Assembly: GCF_030848805.1 (NCBI RefSeq) | Contig: NC_092364.1 | Span: 8,639,770-8,703,769 of the forward strand | Reading direction: 5' to 3' | DNA: 64,000 nucleotides | Source of the DNA: Temnothorax longispinosus | Lineage: Eukaryota; Arthropoda; Insecta; Hymenoptera; Formicidae | In this document: positions 11,936-23,645 of the stretch, piece by piece | How positions within the stretch are numbered: the first letter of the stretch is position 1 | Layout: every line of letters starts with the position of its first letter | Notes under the pieces: model-generated | The model's database searches: none | What the model was told of the DNA's origin: nothing | What the model saw: the letters and a program-made list of their open reading frames with translations, nothing else | Made by a program: the position numbers and the translations under genes

Positions 11936-12015
11936 TCATTTCGAAACGGCTTTACAGATCGCAAAATCCTTTTACAGGAGTAAAGTAGAGGTACTAATAA
12001 AGGGTGGGATTGTCA
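11936..12015 (-). repeat. Inverted copy of the 153-bp repeat unit
   Basis: Reverse complement of part of the array at 12381-13303 (TTTACAGGAGTAAAG, GGTACTAATAAAGGGTGGGA). It supplies the false C-terminus of the upstream ORF. Confidence 0.85.
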
Positions 12016-12380
12016 AATAATTAGTAATAATTGAAAATAATTTTAAAATTCTGTCACCTCATAACCTTATTTTCTAATATAAACAGTTGTATACGTAATA
12101 TGTACGAAATAAAACTTTCCCACCCTTCAGAAGACGTGCACAAACAATAACGTACCTTTGAAATTGAGATTGAAAGCCTGGAATAAAAATGAGAGCTTTG
12201 AAACGATCGTGTATATTTTTCACAAAAATATTCACGCAGAGCAGCAATTATGTCACAGCAGTAGTTCACGGATCTTGCGAGAGATGGCGCGATGGCGCAC
12301 GCAGCTGTGGGCAGTTTCGGGGTTGGCTACATTGTCTGGTTCCTACACAGCAATCGAACCAGGACAGATATATGTATGAT

Positions 12381-13303
12381 ACAGATATCTCGTTAGGCAT
12401 TTTTACATTTTTTTCAATTATTACTAATTATTTTACAATCCCACCCTTCATTAGTACCTAAACTTTACTCCTGTAAAAGGATTTTGCGATCTATGAAGCC
12501 ATTTCAAAGAACGAGCTTTGAAAGATATGTGGTACAGATATCGCGTTAGACATTTTTACATTTTTTTCAATTATTACTAATTATTTTACAATCCCACTCT
12601 TCATTAGTACCTAAACTTTACTCCTGTAAAAGGATTTTGCGATCTATGAAGCCGTTTCAAAGAACGAGCTTTGAAAGATATGTGGTACAGATATCGCGTT
12701 AGGCATTTTTACATTTTTTTCAATTATTATTAATTATTTTACAATCCCACCCTTCATTAGTACCTAAACTTTACTCCTGTAAAAGGATTTTGCGATCTAT
12801 GAAGCCGTTTCAAAGAACGAGCTTTGAAAGATATGTGGTACAGATATCTCATTAGGCATTTTTACATTTTCTTCAATTATTACTAATTATTTTACAATCC
12901 CACCCTTTATTAGTACCTAAACTTTACTCCTGTAAAAGGATTTTGCGATCTATAAAGCCGTTTCAAAGAACGAGCTTTGACAGATAGGGGCCCGATTCTC
13001 TATCTACAAACGTATGCGTAAACTCTGCTCTAACAGAAAAGCTGCAAGCTTATTGGCTAAAAACTGTGCGATAGCCACTCAATTTGCAGCCTTTCTGTTA
13101 AAGCAGTGTTTGCGCATACGTTTTTCGTTAGAGAAGCGGGCCCATGTGGTACAGATATCTCTCTCGTTAGGCATTTTTACATTTTTTTCAATTATTACTA
13201 ATTATTTTACAATCCCACCCTTTATTAGTACCTAAACTTTACTCCTGTAAAAGGATTTTGCGATCTATGAAGCCGTTTCAAAGAACGAGCTTTGAGAGAT
13301 GTG
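12381..13303 (+). repeat. 153-bp tandem minisatellite, five copies
   Basis: Units begin ACAGATATCTCGTTAGGCAT at 12381, 12534, 12687 and 12840, an exact 153-bp spacing. A fifth begins at 13151 after a MITE at 12987-13143 splits the array. The unit includes TTACAATCCCACCCTTCATT and AAGCCGTTTCAAAGAACG. No coding function is evident. The same unit also appears inverted at 11936-12015 and 27120-27205. Confidence 0.92.
12987..13143. mobile_element. MITE with GGGGCCCGATTCTC ends inside the 153-bp array
   Basis: Inverted ends GGGGCCCGATTCTC and GAGAAGCGGGCCC with matching subterminal ACGTATGCG blocks. It breaks the repeat array, whose sibling units give the uninterrupted sequence. No clean target duplication could be read. 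Non-coding. Confidence 0.8.
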
Positions 13304-13427
13304 TCGTACAGATGCCTCGTTAGACAAGGACATATATCTCTCGTATTATTCCTTTCTCTCCTATGTATGTAATTTGCATGCACCCATTTATTCCTCTCTC
13401 TCTTTTTCTCCCCCTCTCTCATCCCTG

Positions 13428-13462
<35 letters not shown>

Positions 13463-13590
13463 GTACACTGGGTAGCTACAATGGTAAAATCAGGATTTTC
13501 TGGAAGTGTGGTGTTAGGATTCTAGGGTATATTTGAAGAAAGAAAAACGGTAATGTTATTTAGGACAAGAAACTATTTATTATTTCGTTG
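13225..13590. repeat. Long inverted repeat, left arm (partner 26806-27205)
   Basis: About 365 bp, including a (CT)n tract at about 13430-13460 and the motif GGATTTTCTGGAAGTGTGG, recurs in reverse complement at 26806-27205. There the tract is an expanded (GA)n. Together they bracket roughly 13 kb that contains the YqaJ/Ulp1 gene. Confidence 0.85.
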
Positions 13591-13615
13591 ATGATATAAA
13601 ATACATATGATATAA

Positions 13616-13757
13616 ATCTGTTTGGATTTCTAAGCACAAAGAAAGACATCTCTTTTGCTTATGTATTATTCGACAAATCAATGATTACCCTCCATGGAGT
13701 GCAGTAACGGCTGTCGCATACTGGCAACGGAAACGAAGACGAGGGCGAAAAATGCGA
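13616..13757 (+). repeat. Direct repeat, copy 1 (copy 2 at 25996-26138)
   Basis: TTTGGATTTCTAAGCACA through GAAACGAAGACGAGGGCG matches 25996-26138 in the same orientation with few differences. No gene recognised. Confidence 0.85.
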
Positions 13758-13966
13758 TTCTAAAACTGTATTTGTATTAATTCTGAGGAAAATAACGGAT
13801 GTGGAATTTTTTGGGATTGATTTTTAAATAACCAAGTATTGCATCCTACAAGTGATTTATTTATCCCATATATTTATACATATAAAAGAATACATATAAA
13901 ATACATATAAAATATAAAATATATGTAAGAAAATCTCAAAGAGTATAACTTTATAATAAGGCCATC
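13758..13966. other. Unassigned AT-rich stretch
   Basis: No gene, RNA or repeat recognised between the direct repeat and the GC-rich minisatellite. Confidence 0.4.
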
Positions 13967-14150
13967 TTGACGCCGACGGCGGCGCGTATGGCGGCGCGTA
14001 TGGGGGTGCGTATGGCGACGCGTATGGCGGCGCGTATGGCGGCGCGTATGGGGGTGCGTATGGGGGCGCGTATGGGGGCACGTATGGGGGCGCGTATGGC
14101 GGCGCGTACGGCGGCGCGTATGGCGGCGTGTATGCTGGCGGCGGCGGCGG
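13967..14150. repeat. GC-rich 12-bp minisatellite
   Basis: About 15 units of GGCGCGTATGGC/GGGGTGCGTATG. Because 12 is a multiple of three, it stays open in several frames; on the minus strand it reads as repeats of Ala-Pro-Pro-Tyr preceded by an acceptor-like TTTTTACAG near 14290. A host proline-rich exon is possible but unproven. Confidence 0.8.
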
Positions 14151-14503
14151 CAGTGGCGCGGGCGACGCGTACGCCGACGGTGGAGTACGCGCTGGCTGCA
14201 CGTATACTCCACCGGCGTACCTCATATTTTTTCCCAGGTTTTTCCGCTGCTTCTGCAGCTCTCGACGCACCACATGATTTGCGATCTGTAAAAAAAATGT
14301 GTTCAAATGTAAGAATTAATATTATTATTCGCTTCCTTTCATTATTCTACGTATAAAAGAATGAAGGTAAAATCATAGAAAAGTGAATACTTCACAAGAT
14401 ATTTCATATAATATATTAAAAATATAACAAAATTTAAAATATCTTCAGAAATTCCGAAAGAGAGCTTTATTACAGTCTTTTGAAAACGTTTCAATGGGAT
14501 CTA

Positions 14504-14615
14504 CAACTTTTATCTCAAGGAAAAAATCATACTCCATTAGTCATAGATGTCGTCGTTTTCAATAAATTTTGAAAGCGACTAATGGAATATGATTTTTTCC
14601 TTGAGATAAAAGTTG
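14504..14615. repeat. Hairpin of about 40-bp arms
   Basis: CAACTTTTATCTCAAGGAAA is matched by its complement ending at 14615, around a 30-bp loop. Immediately followed by a (TA)n tract at 14618-14664. Confidence 0.85.
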
Positions 14616-14664
<49 letters not shown>

Positions 14665-14669
<5 letters not shown>

Positions 14670-14870
14670 AGCACGGACGGACAGACAGACGGACGGACGA
14701 GCGAAGGGACGGATGAATAACGGACAGACGAAAGGCGAGCAAAGAAACGAACGGATAAATAAATAAATGTAGAAATTCTCTTTTCTCGTCTTTTCGTCTG
14801 TCCGTTAATTAATCCGTCCCTTCGCTCGTCCGTCCGTCTGTCTGTCCGTCCGTGCTGTTTATATATATGT
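14665..14870. repeat. Imperfect palindrome of GGACGGAC-type repeats
   Basis: CAGCACGGACGGACAGACAG on the left is mirrored by CTGTCTGTCCGTCCGTGCTG near 14838-14858. Simple CGGA/CAGA repeats dominate. All ORFs here are low-complexity shadows. Confidence 0.75.
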
Positions 14871-15149
14871 ATATGTATATAATATAAAATAATAAAATAT
14901 ACGCGTGTGCGCGTGTGTGTGTGCGTGTATGCGTATGTGCATACGTACGTGCACGTGTGAGTGAGCGAACGAATGAATGGACGGACGGACGGACGAGCGA
15001 AAGGGACGAGCGCGCACCTACACACACACACACGCACGCACGCATGCACGCTCGCTACATTGCTGTAGCGGCCCTTACTCTACTTACCTTACGCATTGCG
15101 CTCGCTCTCTCTCTCTCCTCACTTTGTGGTATAACTTCCGTCGCTATCG

Positions 15150-15330
15150 ATGCTGTCGTCATCGTCGGTGGCATCGGTGCCAGAGACGGCGGCGTCATCC
15201 CCCTTGCTGTCGTCATCGTCGGTGGCATCGGTGCCAGAGACGGCGGCGTCATCCCCCTTGCTGTCGTCATCGTCGGTGGCATCGGTGCCAGAGACGGCGG
15301 CGTCATCCTCCTTGCTGTCATCATCGTCGG
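15150..15330. repeat. 54-bp tandem repeat, about three and a half copies
   Basis: Units containing GTCGTCATCGTCGGTGGCAT followed by CAGAGACGGCGGCGTCATCC. Since 54 is a multiple of three it is open in several frames. One minus-strand frame encodes acidic Asp-rich repeats, and an acceptor-like TTTTTTATTTCAG lies at about 15490 on that strand. A gene is not established. Confidence 0.75.
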
Positions 15331-15662
15331 TGGCATCGGTGTCGATGGCGGAGGCGGAATTATCGCCTTTGCTGTCGTCGTCGATGGCGGAGGCGGAGGC
15401 GGAGGCGGCGGCGGCATTACCGCCGTTGCTGTCGTCGTCGATGGGGTCGGTGGCGGCAGCTTACTCGCCACACCTCCCTCACTTTTGGCTGAAATAAAAA
15501 AAATAAAATTAATAAATTTCTAATAAATTATATATAAATAAAGTTTATCCAATCAGCACCGTTCTTTACAAAGATATACATTCGTGAGCCACGTGCCTCT
15601 ATATTATATTTCGAAGCGCTCGCTTCACGGTAGTATATCTGTTCATAAAACAGTACTAATTG

Positions 15663-15800
15663 TAAGTAACGCGTTACTTGTAACGCCGTTACCATTATCG
15701 TTATCTTTTTATAGTAACGATTTTGACATGACGTTTTTTCATAACGGTAATGGTCACGACGTTACAAGTAACGCGTTACTTCCCAACCCTGCATTTATAA
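15663..15800. mobile_element. Palindromic repeat with AAGTAACGCGTTACTTGTAA arms
   Basis: Left arm near 15663 and right arm ending near 15785 are inverted copies around a roughly 80-bp centre. The right side continues into CCCAACCCTG, like the outer end of widespread CAGGGTTGGGAAGTAAC MITEs; the matching left outer end is missing. Confidence 0.6.
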
Positions 15801-16647
15801 TATATGTATAAATTATACATATATTATAATATATGTATAAATTATACATATATTATAAATGTATAATATAAATGTAATACTTACATTTACGATATGTCCG
15901 CCGTGATTTATCCATATCCGCGGCACCAAGAGTCCCCGCCGAACGAATTTCACGTTCCCGACGGCCGTCGTCGCGGCTGCTCTCTCTCTCTCTCTCTCCC
16001 TCTCTTTCTCTCTCTTTCTCTCTCTCGCTCGCTCGCACGCCGGGCCTCGCGACGGGCCGACCCGGCCGACCGGTTACTCACGACGCAGGATTCCGCGGGA
16101 CCGTCGTGTAATTTTCAATTCTAATTCTAATAATCTAACCGCGAGCTGCTGCGAGCACTGGCACGTGGCACTGGCATTATGAGACTGAGGAGCTGCCCGG
16201 GCTGCTCGGGGGTCGGGGGGAGACCCCCGAGACGATCACGTGAAACTTTTTCTATCGCATGTTTTTTTTTCTTCGCTGAGTTCGGTCTATCCTTGCGACG
16301 GAAAACAAACGAATCGCGCTTAGAAAAGGACATCCATATTCTGTCTCTCTCGCGCTGCATTTTTGCTGCTCGCCGAGCTGCTATAGCCGGCTCGCTTGAC
16401 GAACGACGTGACAATTGTTTCCGTTTTCAATGATATCGCGCCGGAAAATAATTGTCACGCAGCGAACGGCAAGCATTGCGACGAATTCGCAATGAATTCG
16501 CTCGCTGCTCACTGCTCGGCGTGGTATCATTTTGAAGCTGGAAAATAAATTCAGTAATAATGAAATAATAATTTTTCTATTGTACATTCTTGCCTAATTA
16601 TTCATTTTAATGTACATTTAATTTAAAAAAAAAAAAAAAAAAAAAAT

Positions 16648-16720
16648 TGGGAAAAGCAGGGTTTGAACGCGCGACCTGCAACGTCTCAGTCCGTCACCTC
16701 AGTCGCTGCGCCACGCTTGC
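16648..16720 (-). other. tRNA-like sequence (pol III-type A and B boxes), probable SINE head
   Basis: On the minus strand GTGGCGCAGCGACTGAGG resembles an A box and GCGCGTTCAAACCCTG a B box, followed by a run of T at 16646-16623 that could end pol III transcription. The cloverleaf is not convincing enough for a functional tRNA. Confidence 0.55.
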
Positions 16721-16789
16721 TATATGGCTATCGCGGTTGCGTACTCGGTACATCAGTCGCACGAGAAGTTTCAATACTTTCTTGCAAAT

Positions 16790-17563
16790 ACTTGAAAAAT
16801 GCATCGCGTTGCTTGCTCCGTTTCAAGTAAAACTTACTCTGTTTCGAGGGGAACATCTTGATAGACACACGTTTTTCCTGAGATTTTAAAGTAACCTTTG
16901 TTTTTTTTTTTAATGGAATCATACGATCTTTTTTATATAACATAATTCCTGTAGTTATTTAGCACATAAAGTAGGTAAGCTAGCAGTTATAAAAAAATCA
17001 ATATTTTGCGAGATGTTATATTTTATTCTGGCATATATTTTGACATAAAATATAAAATATCTTGTAAACTATTCATTTTTTGATAACTGTACCTACTTTT
17101 ATGCGTAAAATAGTGGAACGAGTAAGTTGATTTAAAGACAACGCATAGTTGCTTTTTTAAAAAAATAATGCAATTTGTAATGTGCAATTACATACTTTTT
17201 TTGGAAAGTAACTATGTTTTTCTCACATTAATTGATTCGTCTCACTATGCTACATATAAAAGTATCAATATATATAATATCAAATATCCCGTAAACTATT
17301 GATTTTTTGATAGCTTTACCTTTATACTTTTATATGCCAAATAAATAGAGAAATTATATTATATAAAGAAAATTGTATGATTCCACTAAAATAAACAAAG
17401 GTCACCTTAAAATCTTAGGAACACCTTCACCTAAGAAAAACGTGTGTTCATCGTAAGATGTTCCCCTCAAAACAGAGTAAGTTTTACTTGAAACGTTTTT
17501 CAATGAAATCATCCGTTCGCGAAATATAGCGCTGTCAAATTTATAATAGGACACCCTGTATAT
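16790..17563. mobile_element. Palindromic element, left end truncated
   Basis: Arms such as CGTTTTTCCTGAGATTTTAA (left) and its diverged complement at about 17410-17450 span some 770 bp. The right end reads ACACCCTG next to TATATA, like the TA-flanked CCGGGTGTC palindrome at 41872-42748. The left arm lacks the terminal bases. No transposase. Confidence 0.7.
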
Positions 17564-17849
17564 AAATAATTTTTAATATTTCATTGGTAAAGCTGTTATC
17601 TATTTCTAAATCATGGTCTTTACTCTATATCGAATTGACGCAAAGTTAGAAAGCTTAGTGTATGTATATACTGTGTATTGATGTAGAATGAACCGAAAAA
17701 AACGAATAGAAATGTTGTACAACAGTTTGCTATTATTCAATGAACATAACATAATTATGATAAAGACAAAAAGATAAAAATATCAACCAGTATTTGAAAG
17801 CGACCATTCATCGACGCATCGACGTCGATTCCACTAATTATTCCTGACA

Positions 17850-18283
17850 GAGTACGTAATGTGAATCTTTTTACTTTTAGATTTCGAATAGATTTTTAGT
17901 ACGGGCAGTATATATCGGAACACGGCCGTAGTATGTGTCATATAAATAATAATATCATGATGTTTCCGCGGTATTAGTAATATATATTATGATATTCGCT
18001 CGAGCCGATACGTATTTTTACAAATTCATATTTATGCATTTGTAGTAGATATTAGGAATTTTCTTTGAACGATATTCTTTACTAATTCATTGATATGAAT
18101 TCGTACTATTATAATACGTACCGGCTCCAGCGAATGACATAGTATTACTCATACCGCGGATAAAATGCCGTAATATCATTTACCGCATTTACATGACACA
18201 TATTACGGCTTGTTCTTACGTGTACTGCCACTACACAAATCTATTCCAAATGTAAATATATAAAAAATCACATTACGTACGGT
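17850..18283. repeat. Imperfect palindrome upstream of the YqaJ/Ulp1 gene
   Basis: GTACGTAATGTGAATC on the left pairs with AATCACATTACGTAC near 18268-18283. Inner parts pair as well (CCGCGGTATTAGTAATA with TATTACTCATACCGCGG). Possibly the terminal inverted repeat of a separate element. Confidence 0.75.
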
Positions 18284-18635
18284 ACAGATTTTCAGTACCG
18301 GTAATGTAAATTGTGAACACGATCTACCTGTGTATATGTTTATGACAAATCAACGACGATCGCGGAGTGAGATAGATAGATATAGATAGATACTGTCGCG
18401 AGTGTCGCGACGATAGTGTAGTGACGCGAGTGTAATAACGTGCTACAGTGAAGTAAACAGTGAAGTGAGCAGTGAAGTGAACAGTGAAGTGAACGGTAAA
18501 GTGATTATTGGAGACTAATTTAGTAAATATGGGTTTGAAACATTTGGAGAAGAAAAAGCCTTCGTATTGCCACAGACTGTCCCGGAAAAAAGGAGCGTTA
18601 CGAAGGTTAGTATACATTATGCATTTATGATAACA

Positions 18636-18815
18636 CTTTGATGAATATTTATTATACAAATCCCTCAAGCCTACTTAGAATTTGATCTATTCACTCGTTA
18701 TTGAGATCTCAAAATCTTGGGTACTCGCAACTCGTGCGTTCGCGTAAAAGAGTCATGGTGCGGTCTCGCTCCGCGTGTACTTGTCGCGAGGCTCTACCGT
18801 ATCTCTTGATATTTA
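18636..18815. repeat. Dispersed repeat, inverted copy at 33590-33893
   Basis: Contains CTCGTTATTGAGATCTCAA and GTCTCGCTCCGCGTGTACTT. The reverse complement occurs at 33590-33893, where a small hairpin sequence is inserted. Located in the intron of the YqaJ/Ulp1 gene. Confidence 0.8.
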
Positions 18816-19006
18816 CGAATAGACAAATTTAATCAGACAGACTGACTGACTGACTGACTGACTGACTGACAGGCAGACCGGTTTTCTTACATTTTGAACT
18901 TTTGTTATATAAAACTTTATATGAAGGTTAGGTCAACTTTCTTAATATTTTTTCTCACGAATATTTTTGTAAACATCATGTGCATATTAACATATATGCG
19001 CACGCA

Positions 19007-19058
<52 letters not shown>

Positions 19059-19269
19059 TTTTGTTCTGTGACATAGTGTAAAATATTGCAAAATGTTAAT
19101 AATTTTAATTTTTTTTAAAGTTTTTTTAGAATCTAAAATATAAGTAGTATCTGTGTAAAAAATAAATACGCAATCCTTTGTCTATTTTAACATTGAACTA
19201 AAAATTATGCATGTTCGTAGCGTGTAATAATACTTAGTAATATAATCATTAGTAATGTAATGGTATAGT

Positions 19270-19870
19270 ACATACAGTGTAATAAGCGTTTGTTTCAACG
19301 GTATTGATTTTAATAACAATCAGAAGCGTCTGTTCTGACGGTACTGGCATTTACGATAATAATTTATGGAAAATATTAATAATTTTAATACAGAAAGCAG
19401 ATGCGTCTATTGAGACGGTACTGTGGCAGAGTAAGTGTCATAAGCGTCTGTTCCAACGGTATTGATTTTAATAACAATCAGAAGCGTCTGTTCTGACGGT
19501 ACTGGCATTTACGATAATAATTTATGGAAAATATTAATAATTTTAATACAGAAAGCAGATGCGTCTATTGAGACGGTACTGTGGCAGAGTAAGTGTCATA
19601 AGCGTCTGTTCCAACGGTATTGATTTTAATAACAATCAGAAGCGTCTGTTCTGACGGTACTGGCATTTACGATAAAAATTAATGGAAAATATTAATAATA
19701 ATATTTTAATACAGAAAGCTGATGCGTCTATTCTGACGGCACTGGTTTAAAAAATGACAGAAGCATATGTTGTGATTATACTGGCCTCTAATAATAACAA
19801 TATAAATGTCAAAGGCATCTGTTTTGACACAGGCTAGTTACCTGCAGTAATATAAAAGCTGAAGCGTCTA
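19270..19870 (+). repeat. Intronic tandem repeats with AGCGTCTGTTCTGACGGTAC motif
   Basis: A 159-bp unit is repeated about three times and itself contains the 25-bp motif several times. The same motif recurs downstream of the gene at 23543-23645 in the same orientation. Such iterated motifs flanking a transposase gene often bind transposase; here this is inference. Confidence 0.85.
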
Positions 19871-22800
19871 TTCTTATATACTTAGTTTTATAAAATAAAA
19901 ATAAACAAAGGATTGCTGTCATATTTACACTATTCTTTTAAACTTATTTCATATCGACTCAACATTATTGTCGACTACACCAATTTTCTGTCAAATGTTG
20001 TTTCATGTATTAATATTTTTATTATTCTTTACAGGCGACAGGCTCTGAAGAGGCGTCAAGAAAATGACGCAGAAATTGCGGCAAGTATGGACAACGAATC
20101 CATCAATTTCCGAGAATCTGCGGCAAGTATGGACAACGAATCCATCAATTTCCGAGAATCAACGGTAACATTGCCCGATATGATGGATTCAAACTGCAAT
20201 ACCAAAGTAACGCAGTGTCCGTCGCAAGAAAATAAAGGTATGTGCAATTTAAATGTCGAAAAGTGCGATGATGATGATGACCTTGTCATCGATAATACGG
20301 GCCTTCTAGATACAAATCGTATCCAAGAGTGCATGCTTGAAGGCCGTAGCATTGTCGACATTTCATTTATGTTGAATGAGATCCACAGAACATTCGATAA
20401 TCATGCGCGAGGAATAGAGTGCCAATTTAAAGATTGGAAACTCATAAACGCTCGTCGCAAAGGGTTATTGACGCAGTTGTTCTTCAAATGCCAAATGTGC
20501 CATTATACAGACAACATCTGGTCCGAACCTACAGAACCAGACATACTGGATATTAATAAAGCTGCTGTAGCTGCATCTATCACAACTGGAAATGGTTATG
20601 CCCAGTTGAATGAGCAATGTGCAGCTATGAATATTCCTAGTATGTCTGAGGTTACGTATATAAAATATCGCGAAGATCTAGTCGAAGATTTCGGAAAAAC
20701 AGCCATGGAAAATATGATAAAGGCAGGCGAAGAAGAAAAACAACTCGCCTTAGACAGAAACGAAACTGTGACTGGTATTCCATATATAACTGTCGTTGCG
20801 GATGGCAGCTGGATGAAGAGATCGTACGGTAAAGCCTACGACTCACTTTCCGGTGTAGGTGCAATAATTGGTTATCGCACAAGGAAAGTTCTCTTCGTTG
20901 GCATCCGCAATAAATATTGCGCGATATGTGACATGGTTGAACGAAAGGGTTGCGCTGCAAAAACGCACAAATGTTATAAAAATTTTGATCGCAACGCAGC
21001 CTCTACAAGCATGGAGAGTGATGCTATTGCAGAAGGTTTCAAACTTAGCCTTCCGATGCACGGACTTATTTACAAAACGGTTATCGCCGATGGAGATAGT
21101 AACGTATATCACTCCATCATTAATAATAAACCGTACCAGGAACAGATGATAACGGTGAAAAAAATAGAATGCACCAATCATCTACTGCGTAATCTTTGTA
21201 AAAAACTGAAAGCCGTTGCTGAAACGACTCAGCCAAAAAGAATGCGTGGTTTTATTGAAATGCGAAAAGTTGTAGACAATAGCGTTTTAAAAATACAGAG
21301 AGAAGTGTTGCGACTAGCTTCTGAACGACAAAAACAAGACCAACCTCATCATTGTAAGGCTACAGAACTACGGAGACATATTAAATATTGCTAGTCACAT
21401 ATTTGGTGAACATAAACGATGTGAGGAACGCGGTCAAAAGTGCGAAATTGACGGAAATAAAAATTACGTACCACGTTTGAAACTGCATGGTCTATATGAA
21501 AGAATAGAAAGTGCTCTTATTTATCTCGGTGCTTATTCTGACAGCTTGCTCTTAAATTTAACCAATAATCCTGCAGAATCGTTTAATTCGATAATCTGCA
21601 AAGAAATTGGTGGAAAACGCATTCATTTTGGCAAACGAGGTTCGTACAATGCTAGAATTACGGGAGCAGTTCTGCAACATAATACGCAGCAAGTCCTCAC
21701 GGAAGTTTATAAAGGCATGTCTAAAACTGTTCCTCCTACTGTCAAACAACTTGAAGAGCAACGGCAAAAAAAATTGCGAGAACCAGAGAATCTCGACAAA
21801 AAGATGGCAAACAAAAGAAATTTAAACGAGAATCAGGAACAGATAAATATTATATGGCCCACAATCGCAAAAGCCAGATCTCCCATCTGATGTATTTGAA
21901 CAAAATCGACAAAGGCATATGGAAAACTTGTTCGAGTATGGGAAAAATTGGGAACAAACTGAACGCGATACGAGACAACAAAGTGATTCCGAGCTGTGGT
22001 GTTCATTGAGACGTGTCATGTTGACAGCGTCCAATTTTGGAATGGTTTGTCGCATGAGAGCAACAACGTCTTGTGTAACAACAGTGAAGAATATTTTATA
22101 TTCTTCGCCTGTTGATACCGCCGCCATGGCATATGGTCGCGTTCACGAACCAATAGCAAAAAAAGTTTTAGCCGCAAAACTTAACAAAGACATCAAACCT
22201 TGCGGCTTATTTATTGATCGCAAATATCCATACCTGGGTGCTTCTCCTGATGGACTCATTGATGACGATGGCTTAGTGGAGATTAAATGTCCTCATTCGG
22301 CCGAACATTTAGCAATAGAAGAAGCCATTAAAACATTACCCGCCTTGAAAAACATCTTTGATGCAAAAAACCCAGGTAAATTAAATGAAAAGCATCGGTT
22401 CTTTTATCAAATTCAAGGCCAATTAAACATAACGCAACGACAGTATTGCATTTTTGCCATATAGACACCGAAAAGCATGAAAATAGTGCACGTAGATAGA
22501 GACAATGCTTTTTGGGACAAGCATATGCTGCCTTGTCTAATACGCTTCTATAACGAATGCATGCTTCCGGAAATCTTGGATAGTCGCCACAACAGGCACA
22601 TGGCAATAAGGGATCCGAGTTATATTAAAGAAGCACAGAAAGCAAGTAAAAAATTAAGTAGTCGAAAAACTATTGAGCAAAATGCAGTAAAGAGCGAAAA
22701 TATCATTAATGAACTTAACGAAACGTTAAAATGTGACATTTCGCCGATGAAAACAGCAATTACCACTGCTATGATTGCTCAAGATATGGATCAGGATGAT

Positions 22801-23542
22801 GATTGTACATATATTGGTACAAGCTACAAGCGAGATATAACCGAAGAAGATAAAGCAAGACGAATGATAAATTTAAATGAAGTTATTATACTTATTTCTA
22901 TTGTGAGACAAAATGTCTTGTCCGGAGACAAACTAACGGACGAATCAATAGATGAATTTTTACGCATTGTGAGACAAAGTACTCCTTTTGAAACGCAAAG
23001 TGTGCAGTATCAAGGATTGCCTGATTATATTGACGCTAGTAAGAGCGATTTAAGCTTACAAATAATTGGAGGAAAAAATCAATACTTTGCAGAGGGAATT
23101 CAACACTGGCGATGTATATTTTGTGATGGCACCAAACTGTTCGTATATGACAGTATACCTGGCTGTACATATGACAGATTGGTGCTCAAGGAAAGAGAAT
23201 ATATAAAGCGTCGATATCAAAAAATAAGGCAAAGTGATATTATTTTTGAGAAAGTCGATGCACAACCAGACGGTACAAGTTGCGGAATTTACGCCGCAGT
23301 TTTTGCCACAACTGTAGCCTTAGGAGGCAATCCTTGTGATGAAAAATATTCCAAGGACGTAAAGTGCATGAGACAACACTTTATGAAAATTGTAGAGGGA
23401 GATGAACTGTTGCCTTTCACAAGATAAAAACATACGATCTAATATTATTTAGAAAGTTACGTACACTGTAATAATATTTAGAAAGATATTTGAATATCGA
23501 AAACATCTGGGTAAAAAAGTAAAAATAAAATAAAAATAAATG

Positions 23543-23645
23543 TCAGAAGCGTCTATTCGGACGGTACTGATTGTAATATAAATTAGATACGTTTATTCTG
23601 ACGGTACTGACAAAATGTCAGAAGCGTATGTTGTAACGTTACTGA
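23543..23645 (+). repeat. Downstream copies of the GACGGTACTG motif
   Basis: Three degenerate copies (AGAAGCGTCTATTCGGACGG and relatives) about 120 bp after the stop codon of the YqaJ/Ulp1 gene. Confidence 0.8.

Larger units (their letters stand above)
18529..23427 (+). pseudogene. Mutator-like transposase + YqaJ-type nuclease + Ulp1-type protease fusion, lightly damaged
   Basis: Exon 1 (18529-18605, MGLKHLEKKKPSYCHRLSRK) splices in phase to an exon starting at 20035. The transposase part has candidate catalytic Asp in VVADGSWMKRSYG, Asp in VIADGDSN and Glu in NNPAESFNS. About 21919-22540 matches the YqaJ/lambda-exonuclease fold (TASNFGM, GASPDGLID, VEIKCP, QIQGQL). About 22930-23420 matches a C48 Ulp1-like cysteine protease, with His (QHW, 23104), Asp (VYDS) and Cys in QPDGTSCG (23281). 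Damage is limited: a one-base loss near 21372-21378, frame disruption near 21838-21870 and a Trp-to-stop TAG at 22462-22464. All catalytic residues survive, so this is a young casualty or contains assembly errors. It lies inside the 16.2-kb TTAA block. Confidence 0.82.

Noticed and set aside
11885..11988. Continuation of LINE ORF1 to residue SQNPFTGVK
   Set aside because: The bases after TTAA 11885-11888 belong to the TTAA element and an inverted 153-bp unit. The same residues appear on the minus strand of the array near 13225-13300.
12984..13146. A 3-bp target duplication for the GGGGCCC MITE
   Set aside because: ATA on the left and ATG on the right do not reconstruct the sibling array units exactly.
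13857..14306. Proline/tyrosine-rich host protein (149 aa, minus strand)
   Set aside because: Most of the frame is a 12-bp minisatellite open in several frames on both strands. One acceptor-like site is not enough to call a gene.
14915..15523. Several overlapping 100-200 aa ORFs on both strands
   Set aside because: They are translations of simple repeats and a 54-bp tandem repeat; no conserved domain or consistent exon structure.
19270..19870. CRISPR array
   Set aside because: Repeats are degenerate, spacers are themselves repeated in a 159-bp unit, and the context is a eukaryotic transposon intron.
18529..23427. Assigning the fusion gene to Mutator on target-site grounds
   Set aside because: No 8-11 bp duplication could be found around it. 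The only clear target duplication enclosing it is TTAA, so the superfamily is left open.
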